DNA of 64,000 nucleotides, taken from positions 62,269 through 126,268 of the forward strand of contig NZ_AXAU01000003.1 of NCBI RefSeq assembly GCF_000472965.1, in the 5' to 3' direction. Source of the DNA: Bradyrhizobium murdochi. GTDB taxonomy: Bacteria > Pseudomonadota > Alphaproteobacteria > Rhizobiales > Xanthobacteraceae. The translations under genes and the position numbers were made by a program. The notes under the pieces are model-generated. The model was not told where the DNA came from, searched no databases, and was given only the letters and a program-made list of their open reading frames with translations. Positions 26,001 through 33,395 of this stretch are shown here, in pieces. The stretch's first letter is position 1. Each line of letters opens with the position of its first letter.

Positions 26001-26450
26001 GATGGCTGGACGGTGGCGGAAACGCTGCGCGCAAATGGCCATCACCAGGCGCGTATCCTGATGGTGTCGGCGAGCGCGCTTGAAGCGCATGGCGCGCCGC
26101 TGGCGCAACCGTTCCACGACGGCTACCTGATGAAGCCGATCGATATTCCCAAGCTGCTCGAAACCATCCGGCAATTGCTCAAGCTCGAATGGCAGTATGA
26201 GGCAGGCGATGTCCCTGCCCCGCATTGGAGGCCGGAGACCGGCTCACGGCCGCCAGTGAAACATGTCGAGGAACTGATCGGGCTCGGGCAACTGGGCTAC
26301 GTCCGCGCGATCCAGGTCAAGCTCGACGAGATCGGAAATGGCTACCCCGAACATGCCGACTTCGTGTCGCAAATGCGTGCCTTGATCGACCGCTTCGATC
26401 TCGATCAGTACATGGCGACCCTGAAAGCCCTGCACAGCTATGATTATTGA
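23079..26450 (+). CDS. Hybrid histidine kinase with an NCS1-permease sensor half and cysteine-rich linker
   Basis: An 1123-aa multi-domain protein. Residues about 1-480 form an NCS1-type (cytosine/purine/allantoin family) permease with about 12 hydrophobic segments and the family-like block GIDIDLLTRGAGFGYIGS. Residues 499-536 hold nine Cys (CCIC, then CSLCC, then RCHDLC), a probable zinc-binding or redox module. Two more membrane segments follow (about 570-590, 607-627) and then a coiled linker. HisKA has His682 in SHELRSPLNAISGYAQLL. The HATPase has LLSNALKF and TGTGLGLTISRLL. A receiver domain has Asp968 and Lys1019, and the last 60 residues are Hpt-like in size but lack a clear Hpt His motif. 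The GTG start has AGGAG 6 bases upstream. It is divergent from urtA and overlaps the response regulator gene by 11 bp, so it probably senses an amide or related nitrogen compound. The closest concept is CbrA, which uses an SLC5 rather than an NCS1 domain. Confidence 0.85.
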   Translation: MAGRQRIDRVRRQYNQWVANQTLEDYALRFTAKSARRWSAARVANTALGAISFLALEAIGGTITLNYGAANATSAILVVSVIIFLCGLPIAYHAAKCGIDIDLLTRGAGFGYIGSTITSLIYASFTFIFFAIEAVIMAAALEMCFGIPRPIGYLISAVVIIPLVTYGITLISRFQLWTQPLWIVLHILPFVAIAYANPHSFAEWRKFAGEHGNAGGHLDLLLFGTAASVVFSLVAQIGEQVDFLRFLPRDRRTSRMSWWIALLSAGPGWIIFGALKLLLGSFLAYFALSHGVASEQAAEPAHMYLEAFRYVLSQPDLALALTGTFVILSQIKINVTNAYAGSIAWSNFFSRLTHSHPGRVVWLVFNVLVALLLMEIGVYKALEQTLALYSNVAIAWVGALVADLVVNKPLGLRPQHIEFKRAHLCDINPVGVGAMTIATIVSISAFYGLFGPTAKALSAFVALAVAFVTAPLIAWVTDGKYYIARKPKRSWQNLESIQCCICEHSFEPEDMASCPAYAGPICSLCCSLDARCHDLCKPHARAGAQVSDMLGKLLPETIYARINSQFGHYLGVFAVSAGLVGLTLGLIYLQTSAAIPVENFALSEVLWKVFFALTIIIGVVAWLFVLAQQSRRAAEAETRRQTALLIQEIDAHKRTDAELQRAKEVAESANLAKSRYVVGLSHELRSPLNAISGYAQLLEQDSNLPAKPRDQVRVVRRSADHLSGLIDGILDISKIEAGRLYLSRDEVRLSEFLDQLVGMFRVQAAAKGIDFIFKRPSVLPLVVYADEKRLRQVLINLLSNALKFTQTGNVQFVVHYRSPVAEFEVIDTGPGIQPNDLERIFAPFERGALGVSQPQTGTGLGLTISRLLAGVMGGDIKVTSQVGNGSTFRVKILLSEVTNPTRIAPVEAPIFGYHGPRKTILITDDDPTHRDLLREVLTPLGFILLSAPDGPGCLALAQHCRPDLFLLDISMAGMDGWTVAETLRANGHHQARILMVSASALEAHGAPLAQPFHDGYLMKPIDIPKLLETIRQLLKLEWQYEAGDVPAPHWRPETGSRPPVKHVEELIGLGQLGYVRAIQVKLDEIGNGYPEHADFVSQMRALIDRFDLDQYMATLKALHSYDY

Positions 26451-27369
26451 ACCAAAAAAGCGCGACGTCGCCCTCGTCGTCGACGACTCGCCTGAGACGC
26501 TGCGGCTATTGACCGATGCGCTCGACGGCGCGGGCATGACCGTCATGGTCGCGCTCGATGGTGCTTCCGCCATGCGGATCGTCGACCAGATCACGCCCGA
26601 TATCGTGCTGCTCGACGCTGTGATGCCGGGGATGGATGGGTTCGAGACCTGCAGGCGGCTGAAGCGCGACGCCGGGCTCGACCATGTTCCGATCATCTTC
26701 ATGACGGGGCTGGCCGAAACCGAACACATCGTGCGCGGGCTGGAGGCCGGCGGCGTCGACTATGTGACAAAACCGATCGCGGTCGAGGAGATGCTGGCGC
26801 GCATCCGCGTCCATCTCGCCAATGCCCGCCTGACCCAGAGCGCGCGCGCCGCGCTCGACGTCTCCGGCCGCTATCTGCTCGCCGTGAATGCCGCGGGCAA
26901 GATCATGTGGGCGACACCGCAGGCGCAGAAGCTGCTCTCCGAATCGCTCGCCGCCGACGGTGACGATAACGTTGTGCTGCCCGAGCCGATTCCGCAATGG
27001 CTCGATGAGGCACGCAGGGGTAAAGCCGCGGCGAAGGCCGCGGCTATGCCGACGCGTCACGGCAACGAGCAGCTTCGCCTGCAATATATGGGGAAGCTCG
27101 GCGCGAACGAATTCCTGCTGCGGCTGGCGAAAGATTCCGGCGCGGAAGCGCCAGTGGAATTCTCCAGCGAGTTGGGGCTGACGACGCGCGAGGGCGAAGT
27201 GCTGTCATGGCTGTCGAAGGGCAAGACCAATCGCGATATCGCGCAGATTCTAGGACTCTCCCCGCGCACCGTCGACAAGCACCTCGAGCAGATCTATTCC
27301 AAGCTCGGCGTCGAGAACCGCACCGCCGCGGCGGCAATCGCGGTGAATGCGAAGAACAGGAGGGGGTGA
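26440..27369 (+). CDS. Response regulator with receiver and LuxR-type DNA-binding domain
   Basis: A 309-aa regulator. The receiver domain has DD at residues 15-16, the phospho-acceptor Asp59 in DIVLLDAVMPGMDG and Lys in YVTKPIAVEE. A middle segment (residues about 130-235, DVSGRYLLAVNAAGKIMWAT) looks like a reduced PAS domain. The C-terminus is a LuxR helix-turn-helix (LTTREGEVLSWLSKGKTNRD ... SPRTVDKHLEQIYSKLGVENRT). Its start overlaps the kinase gene by 11 bp, so the two form a pair. It is the obvious candidate to bind the inverted repeats before urtA and turn on amide uptake. Confidence 0.9.
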   Translation: MIIEPKKRDVALVVDDSPETLRLLTDALDGAGMTVMVALDGASAMRIVDQITPDIVLLDAVMPGMDGFETCRRLKRDAGLDHVPIIFMTGLAETEHIVRGLEAGGVDYVTKPIAVEEMLARIRVHLANARLTQSARAALDVSGRYLLAVNAAGKIMWATPQAQKLLSESLAADGDDNVVLPEPIPQWLDEARRGKAAAKAAAMPTRHGNEQLRLQYMGKLGANEFLLRLAKDSGAEAPVEFSSELGLTTREGEVLSWLSKGKTNRDIAQILGLSPRTVDKHLEQIYSKLGVENRTAAAAIAVNAKNRRG

Positions 27370-27383
27370 AGGGGTTGCTCTGC

Positions 27384-27506
27384 TCCTTCTCCCCGTTCTT
27401 CACGGGGAGAAGGTCGGGATGAGGGGCTGTCTCCGCGCATTCGACTCGTGGAGAGAGCCCCCCACCCCGACCCTCTCCCCGCAAGAGCGGGGCGAGGGAG
27501 AAGAGC
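27384..27506. repeat. Intergenic palindromic repeat, family A
   Basis: An interrupted inverted repeat. The left arm runs CCTTCTCCCCGTTCTTCACG into GGGGAGAAGGTCGGGATGAG. The right arm is roughly its complement (CCCCACCCCGACCCTCTCCC, then GCGGGGCGAGGGAGAAG). It lies directly after the response regulator stop and may also terminate transcription. This repeat type is common between genes in related genomes, by recollection. Confidence 0.6.
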
Positions 27507-27522
27507 CGGCGCGTCCAATGTC

Positions 27523-27642
27523 CGTCATTGCGAGCCAACGGGTCGCGCGAATGCGCGCCCGATGACAGGCTCCGCGAAGCAATCCATCGCTCCACAAGCG
27601 GAGGCATGGATTGCTTCGTCGCTTCGCTCCTCGCAATGACGC
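27523..27642. repeat. Intergenic repeat, family B, copy 1
   Basis: Bounded by CGTCATTGCGAG and CTCGCAATGACG, with inner GAAGCAATCCAT and ATGGATTGCTTC. The second copy lies at 44495-44612 in the opposite orientation; the block CAACGGGTCGCGC is shared. It touches the nasA stop. Confidence 0.8.
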
Positions 27643-27649
27643 GGAGAAA

Positions 27650-30355
27650 TCAATGCTTCGCCGCTAGCTTCCGCTGTTCGGCATCGCTCGGCGCCATCTG
27701 CGCGATCAGCCGCTTCATTTCAGGAATGCAGGAGCCGCAATTGGTGCCGGCTTTCAGCTTCGTCCCGATATCGGCTGCCGAACGCGCACCCGCTGCGATG
27801 GCCTCGCAAATCGTGTTGCGGCCGACACCGAAGCAGGCGCAGACGATCGGGCCGGCGTTGGCGAGGCCGTCGGCCGATTTGCCCGACAGCAGCATGCGGC
27901 GCTGGTCGTGGTTCAGCGTGTCCGCGGCAAACAGGTCCTTGACCACGTTCCAGTCTCCGGCGTCGCGCGCCGGGCCGATGAACAGGCAGGTGTCGATACG
28001 GTCGCCGTCAAAAGATGCGGCGCGATAGACGCCGCCGCCAAAGTCCTTGTACTCGGCGAGATCGTCGCGCGCGATGGATTTCAGCCAGGATTGCCAGCTT
28101 GCGACATCGGCATTGTCGGCGAACAGGTAGCCATGGCCGCCGTTGACGGCAACGCGCACCACCCAGGCATGCGCGGGCAGTTCGAGTGGCTTGCGCGATA
28201 GTGCGAAGCCGCGGAAGACGTATTCGTACGGCACAATCGAGGCCGGCGTCGCCTTGTTCTCGGGCTGGCCCGAGAACGGATCGGTGACGGGCGCTACCAG
28301 CGAGCCGACGCGCGCGCCGGTCGCATTGGCCCCGCTCCAGTGGATCGGCGCGAACAGCATACCGCGCTGCTGGCGTTCGCTGACGATGACGCGGAGCGTG
28401 CATTGCCCGTAATCAGTGGTGACCCGCGCGAAATCGCCGTCGGCGACGCCGTATTTTGCGGCATCGTCAGGATGGACTTCGACGAACGGCTCCGACAGAT
28501 GCTGGCCGAGCCGCGGGCTCATCCCCGTGCGCGTCATGGTGTGCCACTGGTCGCGGATGCGCCCGGTGTTGAGCCGCAAGGGCCGTGCCGCGCTGGTCTC
28601 GGTCCGCAGCGCCGGCATCTCCGGCGCGATGAAACGGGCTCTGAAATCGTTGGCAAAGAACCCGCCTTCGGCGAAGAAGCGCGCTTGCGGCTCGGTCCCC
28701 TGCCGGACCGGCCATTGCACCGGCGCCATTGCATCGAAATCGCTGTCCGACAGCGACTGCAGCGCGCCGATATCGAAGTCGCGCGCGCCCACGTTCTCGA
28801 AGGCCGAGAGCGCGGCGTGCTCGCGAAAAATATCCGCCGCCGAGGTGAAGCTGAAGGCCGCGCCGAAGCCAAGGCGCCTGGCGACTTCGCCCATGATCCA
28901 CCAATCGGGCTTGGCCTCTCCCGGCGCGGGAAGAAACGCGCGCTGCCGCGAGATGCGCCGTTCCGAGTTGGTCACCGTGCCGGATTTCTCGCCCCAGGCC
29001 TGCGCCGGCAGCAGCACATGCGCGCCCGCGTCCACCGTGTCGTTCGAGATCACGTTCTCGGAAATCACGAACAGCTCGAGCTTTTTCAGGGCTTCGCGAA
29101 CACCGTCCGCGTTCGGCAGCGACACGGCCGGATTGGTGCCCATCACCCACAATGCCTTGATCTCGCCGCGCGCAATGGCCTCGAACATCTGCACCGCCTT
29201 CAGGCCCTCATGGATAGCAATGCGCGGCGCCTTCCAGAACCGCCGCACGCGATCGATATCTGGCGGCGTGAATCCCATATGGGCGGCGAGCTGGTTGGCG
29301 AGCCCGCCGACCTCGCGGCCGCCCATCGCGTTGGGCTGCCCGGTCAGCGAGAACGGCGACGCACCCGGCAGGCCGATCCGCCCGGTCGCGAGGTGGCAAT
29401 TGAGGATGGCGTTGACCTTGTCGGTGCCCTGCGCCGATTGATTGACGCCCTGCGAATAGAGGGTGACCACGCGCGGCGTACTGGCAAACATCCGGAAGAA
29501 TGTTGCGACGTCCTGCTCGGACAGGCCTGTCGCCAGCGCCGTCGCGCCGACGCTGCCGGTGATGCTGCGTGCGCGGGCGATGGCATCGTCGAATCCGGTG
29601 GTGTGGAGTTCGATGTAGTCGCGGTCGAGTACGCCGTTGTCCGCGAGGTAAACCAGCAACCCGCTGAATAGCGCCGTATCCGTGCCCGGCCTCAATCCCA
29701 GGAACAGATCGTCGTCGCCGACAGTGTCGGTCCGGCGCGGGTCGATCACGACGATGCGCGCGCCGCGCTTCTGCTTGTTGGCGATCATGCGCTGGTACAG
29801 CACCGGATGGCACCAGGCCGCGTTGGAGCCGACCAGCACCAAGAGGTCGGCCTCGTCGAGGTCCTCGTAACACCCCGGCACGGTGTCGGCGCCAAAAGCG
29901 CGGCGGTGGCCGGCCACGGACGAGGCCATGCACAGCCGCGAATTGGTGTCGACATTGGCGCTGCCGACAAAGCCCTTCATCAGCTTGTTGGCGACGTAGT
30001 AGTCCTCCGTTAGCAACTGGCCGGAAAGATAGAACGCGACCGCGCCCGGACCGTCGCGCGCGATGATGTGCTGAAACCTGTGCGCGACATGGTCGAGCGC
30101 GTCGCTCCAGGCGACCCGCTCCATGGTTCCTTTGCCGCAACGGATCATCGGATAGAGCAGCCGGTTCGTCAGCCCGAGCGTCTCGCCAAGCGCCGAGCCC
30201 TTCGAGCACAGCCGGCCGAAATTGGCGGGATGATCAGGGTCGCCCGAGATCGCCGCCCCGCCCCGCCCGTCCGGCGTCGCCAGAATGCCGCAGCCGACGC
30301 CGCAATAGGCGCAGGTGGTTTTGACAGCACGGAGATCGGGATCAACGACCGTCAT
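27650..30355 (-). CDS. nasA: Assimilatory nitrate reductase catalytic subunit with C-terminal Bfd domain
   Basis: A 901-aa molybdopterin oxidoreductase that reduces nitrate to nitrite in the cytoplasm. The N-terminal [4Fe-4S] ligands are Cys15, Cys18, Cys22 and Cys50 (CAYCGVGC ... RLCSKGS). The molybdopterin domains contain NRLLYPMIR, SGQLLTEDYYVANK and LLPAQAWGEKSGTVTNSERR, and the C-terminal cofactor domain contains RLNTGRIRDQWHTMTRTG. The last 60 residues add a Bfd-like [2Fe-2S] module (CACFGVGRNTICEAI ... GTNCGSCIPEM), usual in proteobacterial NasA. It is last in the nrt operon, 13 bp after the FAD reductase that probably delivers electrons. Confidence 0.93.
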   Translation of the reverse strand: MTVVDPDLRAVKTTCAYCGVGCGILATPDGRGGAAISGDPDHPANFGRLCSKGSALGETLGLTNRLLYPMIRCGKGTMERVAWSDALDHVAHRFQHIIARDGPGAVAFYLSGQLLTEDYYVANKLMKGFVGSANVDTNSRLCMASSVAGHRRAFGADTVPGCYEDLDEADLLVLVGSNAAWCHPVLYQRMIANKQKRGARIVVIDPRRTDTVGDDDLFLGLRPGTDTALFSGLLVYLADNGVLDRDYIELHTTGFDDAIARARSITGSVGATALATGLSEQDVATFFRMFASTPRVVTLYSQGVNQSAQGTDKVNAILNCHLATGRIGLPGASPFSLTGQPNAMGGREVGGLANQLAAHMGFTPPDIDRVRRFWKAPRIAIHEGLKAVQMFEAIARGEIKALWVMGTNPAVSLPNADGVREALKKLELFVISENVISNDTVDAGAHVLLPAQAWGEKSGTVTNSERRISRQRAFLPAPGEAKPDWWIMGEVARRLGFGAAFSFTSAADIFREHAALSAFENVGARDFDIGALQSLSDSDFDAMAPVQWPVRQGTEPQARFFAEGGFFANDFRARFIAPEMPALRTETSAARPLRLNTGRIRDQWHTMTRTGMSPRLGQHLSEPFVEVHPDDAAKYGVADGDFARVTTDYGQCTLRVIVSERQQRGMLFAPIHWSGANATGARVGSLVAPVTDPFSGQPENKATPASIVPYEYVFRGFALSRKPLELPAHAWVVRVAVNGGHGYLFADNADVASWQSWLKSIARDDLAEYKDFGGGVYRAASFDGDRIDTCLFIGPARDAGDWNVVKDLFAADTLNHDQRRMLLSGKSADGLANAGPIVCACFGVGRNTICEAIAAGARSAADIGTKLKAGTNCGSCIPEMKRLIAQMAPSDAEQRKLAAKH

Positions 30356-30368
30356 GCAAGCAACCGGA

Positions 30369-31586
30369 TCATGCGGCTTCCGACCGTGTCGCGAGCGAGC
30401 GGCCGAACATCATATCGGCGCGAATTCGGGCCGTCGGCTGACGCGTGCGGATCAATTCGAGATACCAGAGCGCGTCGGCGACATCGCCGATCAGAACTGC
30501 GCCGGTCAATCGCCCATCCGCGATTACGAGCTTCTTGTAAGTGCCGTGGTTGATGTCGGAGAGCACGATCGCCTCGCTGCCGTCGCCGCCCATAAAATCG
30601 CCGGCGGAGAACACGCTGACGCCGGAAACTTTCAGATTGGTCGCAACGATGCTTCCGCTGTACGACGCTTCATGCCCGGCGAGATGCCGCGCCAGCACCC
30701 TCGCCTGCTCATAGGCCGGCTCGACCAGGCCGTAGCAGACGCCGCGATGCTCGGCGCACTCGCCGATGGCGAATACGTCGGGTGCGCCGGTCCGCAGGTG
30801 ATCGTCGACCACGATGCCGCGGTTGACGGGGATACCGGCTTCCCTGGCGAGCGCGATGTTCGGACGAATGCCCGCGGCAAAGATCACGGCGTCGGATTCA
30901 AGCCGGCGTCCGTCCGCCAGTTCGACGCCTTCAACCCGCGTCTCGCCATGAATGCTCGCGGTATTGGCGCTAAGCAGGATCTCGATGCCCTTGCTCTCGA
31001 CGAGGGATCTTAATAGCGCAGCCGCAGGCGCATCTAACTGTCGCTCCATCAGGCGGTCCATCAGATGTACCAGCGTCACCGGCGCGCCGGCCTTGGCGAG
31101 GCCATAAGCCGCCTCGAGACCCAGCAATCCACCGCCGATCACGACGACACGCTTCTTCTGCGCTGCCAGCGTCAACAGCAAGTCGACGTCGCGGCTGTCG
31201 CGAAACGTGTGCACGCCGGCGAGATCGGCGCCGGGTACATTCAGCCGCAGCGGCGACGAGCCGGTGGTCAGCACCAGTTTCGAGAACGGAATGCTCTCGT
31301 CGTTCTCGATCTTGAGTTCGCGGCGACCGACATCAATCTCGATCGCCACGCAACCATACTTCAGGGTGACGCCGCGGTCGCGCCACCAGGACGCCGGCCG
31401 CAGCTCTATGTCCTGCGAAGTGGTTTCGCCGGCCAGCACCGATGACAACAGCACGCGATTATAGGCAAGCCGCGGTTCGTCGCCGATCACGGCGATGGCG
31501 TAGCGGCCCAACGCCACCTTGGCGAGTTCATCGACCAGACGGGCGGCGGCCATGCCGTTGCCGACGATGACAAGCGGTTCGCTCAT
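30369..31586 (-). CDS. NAD(P)H/FAD oxidoreductase, probable electron donor to NasA
   Basis: A 405-aa flavoprotein with a first FAD-binding Rossmann motif (VIVGNGMAAARLVDEL), a second nucleotide-binding motif (VVVIGGGLLGLEAAYGLAKAG) and the third FAD contact DVFAIGECAEHRG. It resembles the N-terminal half of NirB and the NasB diaphorase. With no other redox partner in the operon, it is the likely route from NAD(P)H to the Bfd domain of NasA. The C-terminal third (FSAGDFMGGDGSEAIVLSD) is the NirB-like dimer domain. No NirB sirohaem domain and no nirD is present, so nitrite reductase must be encoded elsewhere. Confidence 0.85.
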   Translation of the reverse strand: MSEPLVIVGNGMAAARLVDELAKVALGRYAIAVIGDEPRLAYNRVLLSSVLAGETTSQDIELRPASWWRDRGVTLKYGCVAIEIDVGRRELKIENDESIPFSKLVLTTGSSPLRLNVPGADLAGVHTFRDSRDVDLLLTLAAQKKRVVVIGGGLLGLEAAYGLAKAGAPVTLVHLMDRLMERQLDAPAAALLRSLVESKGIEILLSANTASIHGETRVEGVELADGRRLESDAVIFAAGIRPNIALAREAGIPVNRGIVVDDHLRTGAPDVFAIGECAEHRGVCYGLVEPAYEQARVLARHLAGHEASYSGSIVATNLKVSGVSVFSAGDFMGGDGSEAIVLSDINHGTYKKLVIADGRLTGAVLIGDVADALWYLELIRTRQPTARIRADMMFGRSLATRSEAA

Positions 31587-31619
31587 GGCACGTCCTCACC
31601 TAGCCGCTTTCGTATGGAC

Positions 31620-32414
31620 CTACGCCGCCTCGACGAAGCGATGCCGCTCGTAGAGGAATTCGAGCACGCGCTGCCGGCACTTGAGGTAGCCAGGGTTGGT
31701 CGCGAGCTCGAGCCGCTTGCGCGGACGCGCCAAAGGCACTTCCAGCACCTCTCCGATCCGCGCGCTCGGGCCGTTGGTCATCATCACGATGCGGTCCGAC
31801 AGCAGCACGGCCTCGTCGACGTCGTGCGTGATCATCAGGATGGTGTTGCCGAGCTTCTGGTGCAGCGCCATCACCGAGTCCTGCAGGTGCGCACGTGTCA
31901 GCGCGTCAAGCGCGCCGAACGGCTCGTCGAGCAAAAGCACTTTCGGCTCCATCGCCAGCGCACGGGCAATGCCGACGCGCTGCTTCATGCCACCTGAAAT
32001 CTCCGACGGGCGCTTGTCCTTGGCGTGCGCCATCTGCACCAAATTGAGATTGTGCATCACCCAGGCGTCGCGCTCGGCGCGGCTCTTGGTCGACGAAAAC
32101 ACCTTGTCGACGCCGAGCTTGACGTTTTCGTACACCGTCAGCCACGGCAGCAGGCTGTGGTTCTGGAAAACCACCGCGCGATCCGGTCCCGGTGAATTGA
32201 CCTCGCGGTTCTCCAGCAGCACGCCACCATTTGTGGCGCCGGTGAGGCCGGCGACGATATTGAGCAGCGTGGACTTGCCACAGCCGGAATGGCCGATGAT
32301 CGAGACATATTCGCCCTTCGCGATGGTCAGGCTGATGTCCTTCAGCACTTCCGTCGTGGCATTGCCGCGGGTGAACGTCTTGTCGATATGGTCGAGCTTC
32401 AGATAGGCGTGCAT
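31620..32414 (-). CDS. nrtD: Nitrate ABC transporter ATP-binding protein
   Basis: A 264-aa ATPase with Walker A (GHSGCGKSTLL), the signature EISGGMKQRVGIARAL, Walker B (LLLDEPFGALDAL) and the H-loop ITHDVDEAV. This is the NitT/TauT type that serves nitrate, taurine and sulfonate importers. The start ATG has AAGGA 8 bases upstream; the long open frame in front of it is part of nrtB. It lacks the NrtA-like C-terminal domain of cyanobacterial NrtC, so it is NrtD-like. It lies between nrtB and the flavoprotein. Confidence 0.9.
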   Translation of the reverse strand: MHAYLKLDHIDKTFTRGNATTEVLKDISLTIAKGEYVSIIGHSGCGKSTLLNIVAGLTGATNGGVLLENREVNSPGPDRAVVFQNHSLLPWLTVYENVKLGVDKVFSSTKSRAERDAWVMHNLNLVQMAHAKDKRPSEISGGMKQRVGIARALAMEPKVLLLDEPFGALDALTRAHLQDSVMALHQKLGNTILMITHDVDEAVLLSDRIVMMTNGPSARIGEVLEVPLARPRKRLELATNPGYLKCRQRVLEFLYERHRFVEAA

Positions 32415-32425
32415 GACTTGATCCT

Positions 32426-33334
32426 TCAGTTCAGCGCGGTACCGCGGGTCACGACCTTCGCCAGTCCCGCGATCAGACGGTCGAGCACGAAGCCGATGAT
32501 GCCGACATAGAACAGCGCCAGGATGATTTCGCTGATGTGCGAGGAATTCCAGGCGTCCCAGATGAAGAAGCCGATGCCGACGCCGCCGATCAGCATTTCC
32601 GCAGCCACGATCGCCAGCCACGATAGTCCGATGCCGATGCGCAGGCCCGTGAAGATGTAGGGCGCCGCCGCCGGAATCATGATCTTGGAGAAGAACTCCA
32701 GCGGATTGAGCTGCACGACGGCTGCGACGTTCCGATAATCCTGCGGGATGTTGCGGATGCCGACCGCGGTGTTGATGATAATCGGCCAGACCGAGGTGAT
32801 GAAGATGACGAAGATCGCCGACGGCTGTCCATCACGGAACGCGGCCAGCGACAGCGGCAGCCAGGCCAGTGGTGGAATGGTGCGCAGCACCTGGAACAGC
32901 GGATCGAGCCCGCGCATCGCCCACACCGATTGTCCGACCAGCGTACCCAGCGCGATGCCGACGATGGCGGCGATCGAATAGCCATACGCGACGCGCTGCA
33001 GCGAGGCGGACAGATGCCAGAACAGGCCCTTGTCGATGCCGCCATTGTCGAAGAACGGATCGAAGATCAGTTCCTTGGTGTCCTTGAAGACGCGCGACGG
33101 CGGCGGCAGCGTCGAGCCGGTGCGGCGGCAGACCAATTCCCAGAACAGCATCAGGAGCGCAAGCACGATCAGCGGCGGTACGACGCGCACCGCGATCTCC
33201 TTGCCCATCTTGACGTATTTTTCGGCACGCGGGGCCGGCCTCGGCGTCATCGTCACCACCGGCGCCGCAGAGGTCGGCGAAGCGGTTGGAATGGCCACGG
33301 CAGTGGCTTCAGCTTTGATCGCAGGCATCGTCAT
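32426..33334 (-). CDS. nrtB: Nitrate ABC transporter permease
   Basis: A 302-aa inner membrane permease. The N-terminal 60 residues are Pro/Ala-rich (MTMPAIKAEATAVAIPTASP), followed by six membrane segments. The EAA loop sequence AVVQLNPLEFFSKIMIPAAAPYIFTG is typical of NrtB. Substrate follows from its operon partners, the NrtA-like binding protein and NasA. The start is at the first of two close ATGs after GGAG. Confidence 0.9.
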   Translation of the reverse strand: MTMPAIKAEATAVAIPTASPTSAAPVVTMTPRPAPRAEKYVKMGKEIAVRVVPPLIVLALLMLFWELVCRRTGSTLPPPSRVFKDTKELIFDPFFDNGGIDKGLFWHLSASLQRVAYGYSIAAIVGIALGTLVGQSVWAMRGLDPLFQVLRTIPPLAWLPLSLAAFRDGQPSAIFVIFITSVWPIIINTAVGIRNIPQDYRNVAAVVQLNPLEFFSKIMIPAAAPYIFTGLRIGIGLSWLAIVAAEMLIGGVGIGFFIWDAWNSSHISEIILALFYVGIIGFVLDRLIAGLAKVVTRGTALN

Positions 33335-33395
33335 TGAAAATGCATCTCCGTGTTCAATGAGCGGGCCGCCCGCACCGCGCGCGGCCCGGGCTTGA

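Noticed and set aside
28340-29671. 443-codon frame antisense to nasA
   Set aside because: The composition is Arg/His-rich, it has no family motif, and it lies fully inside an intact molybdoenzyme gene.
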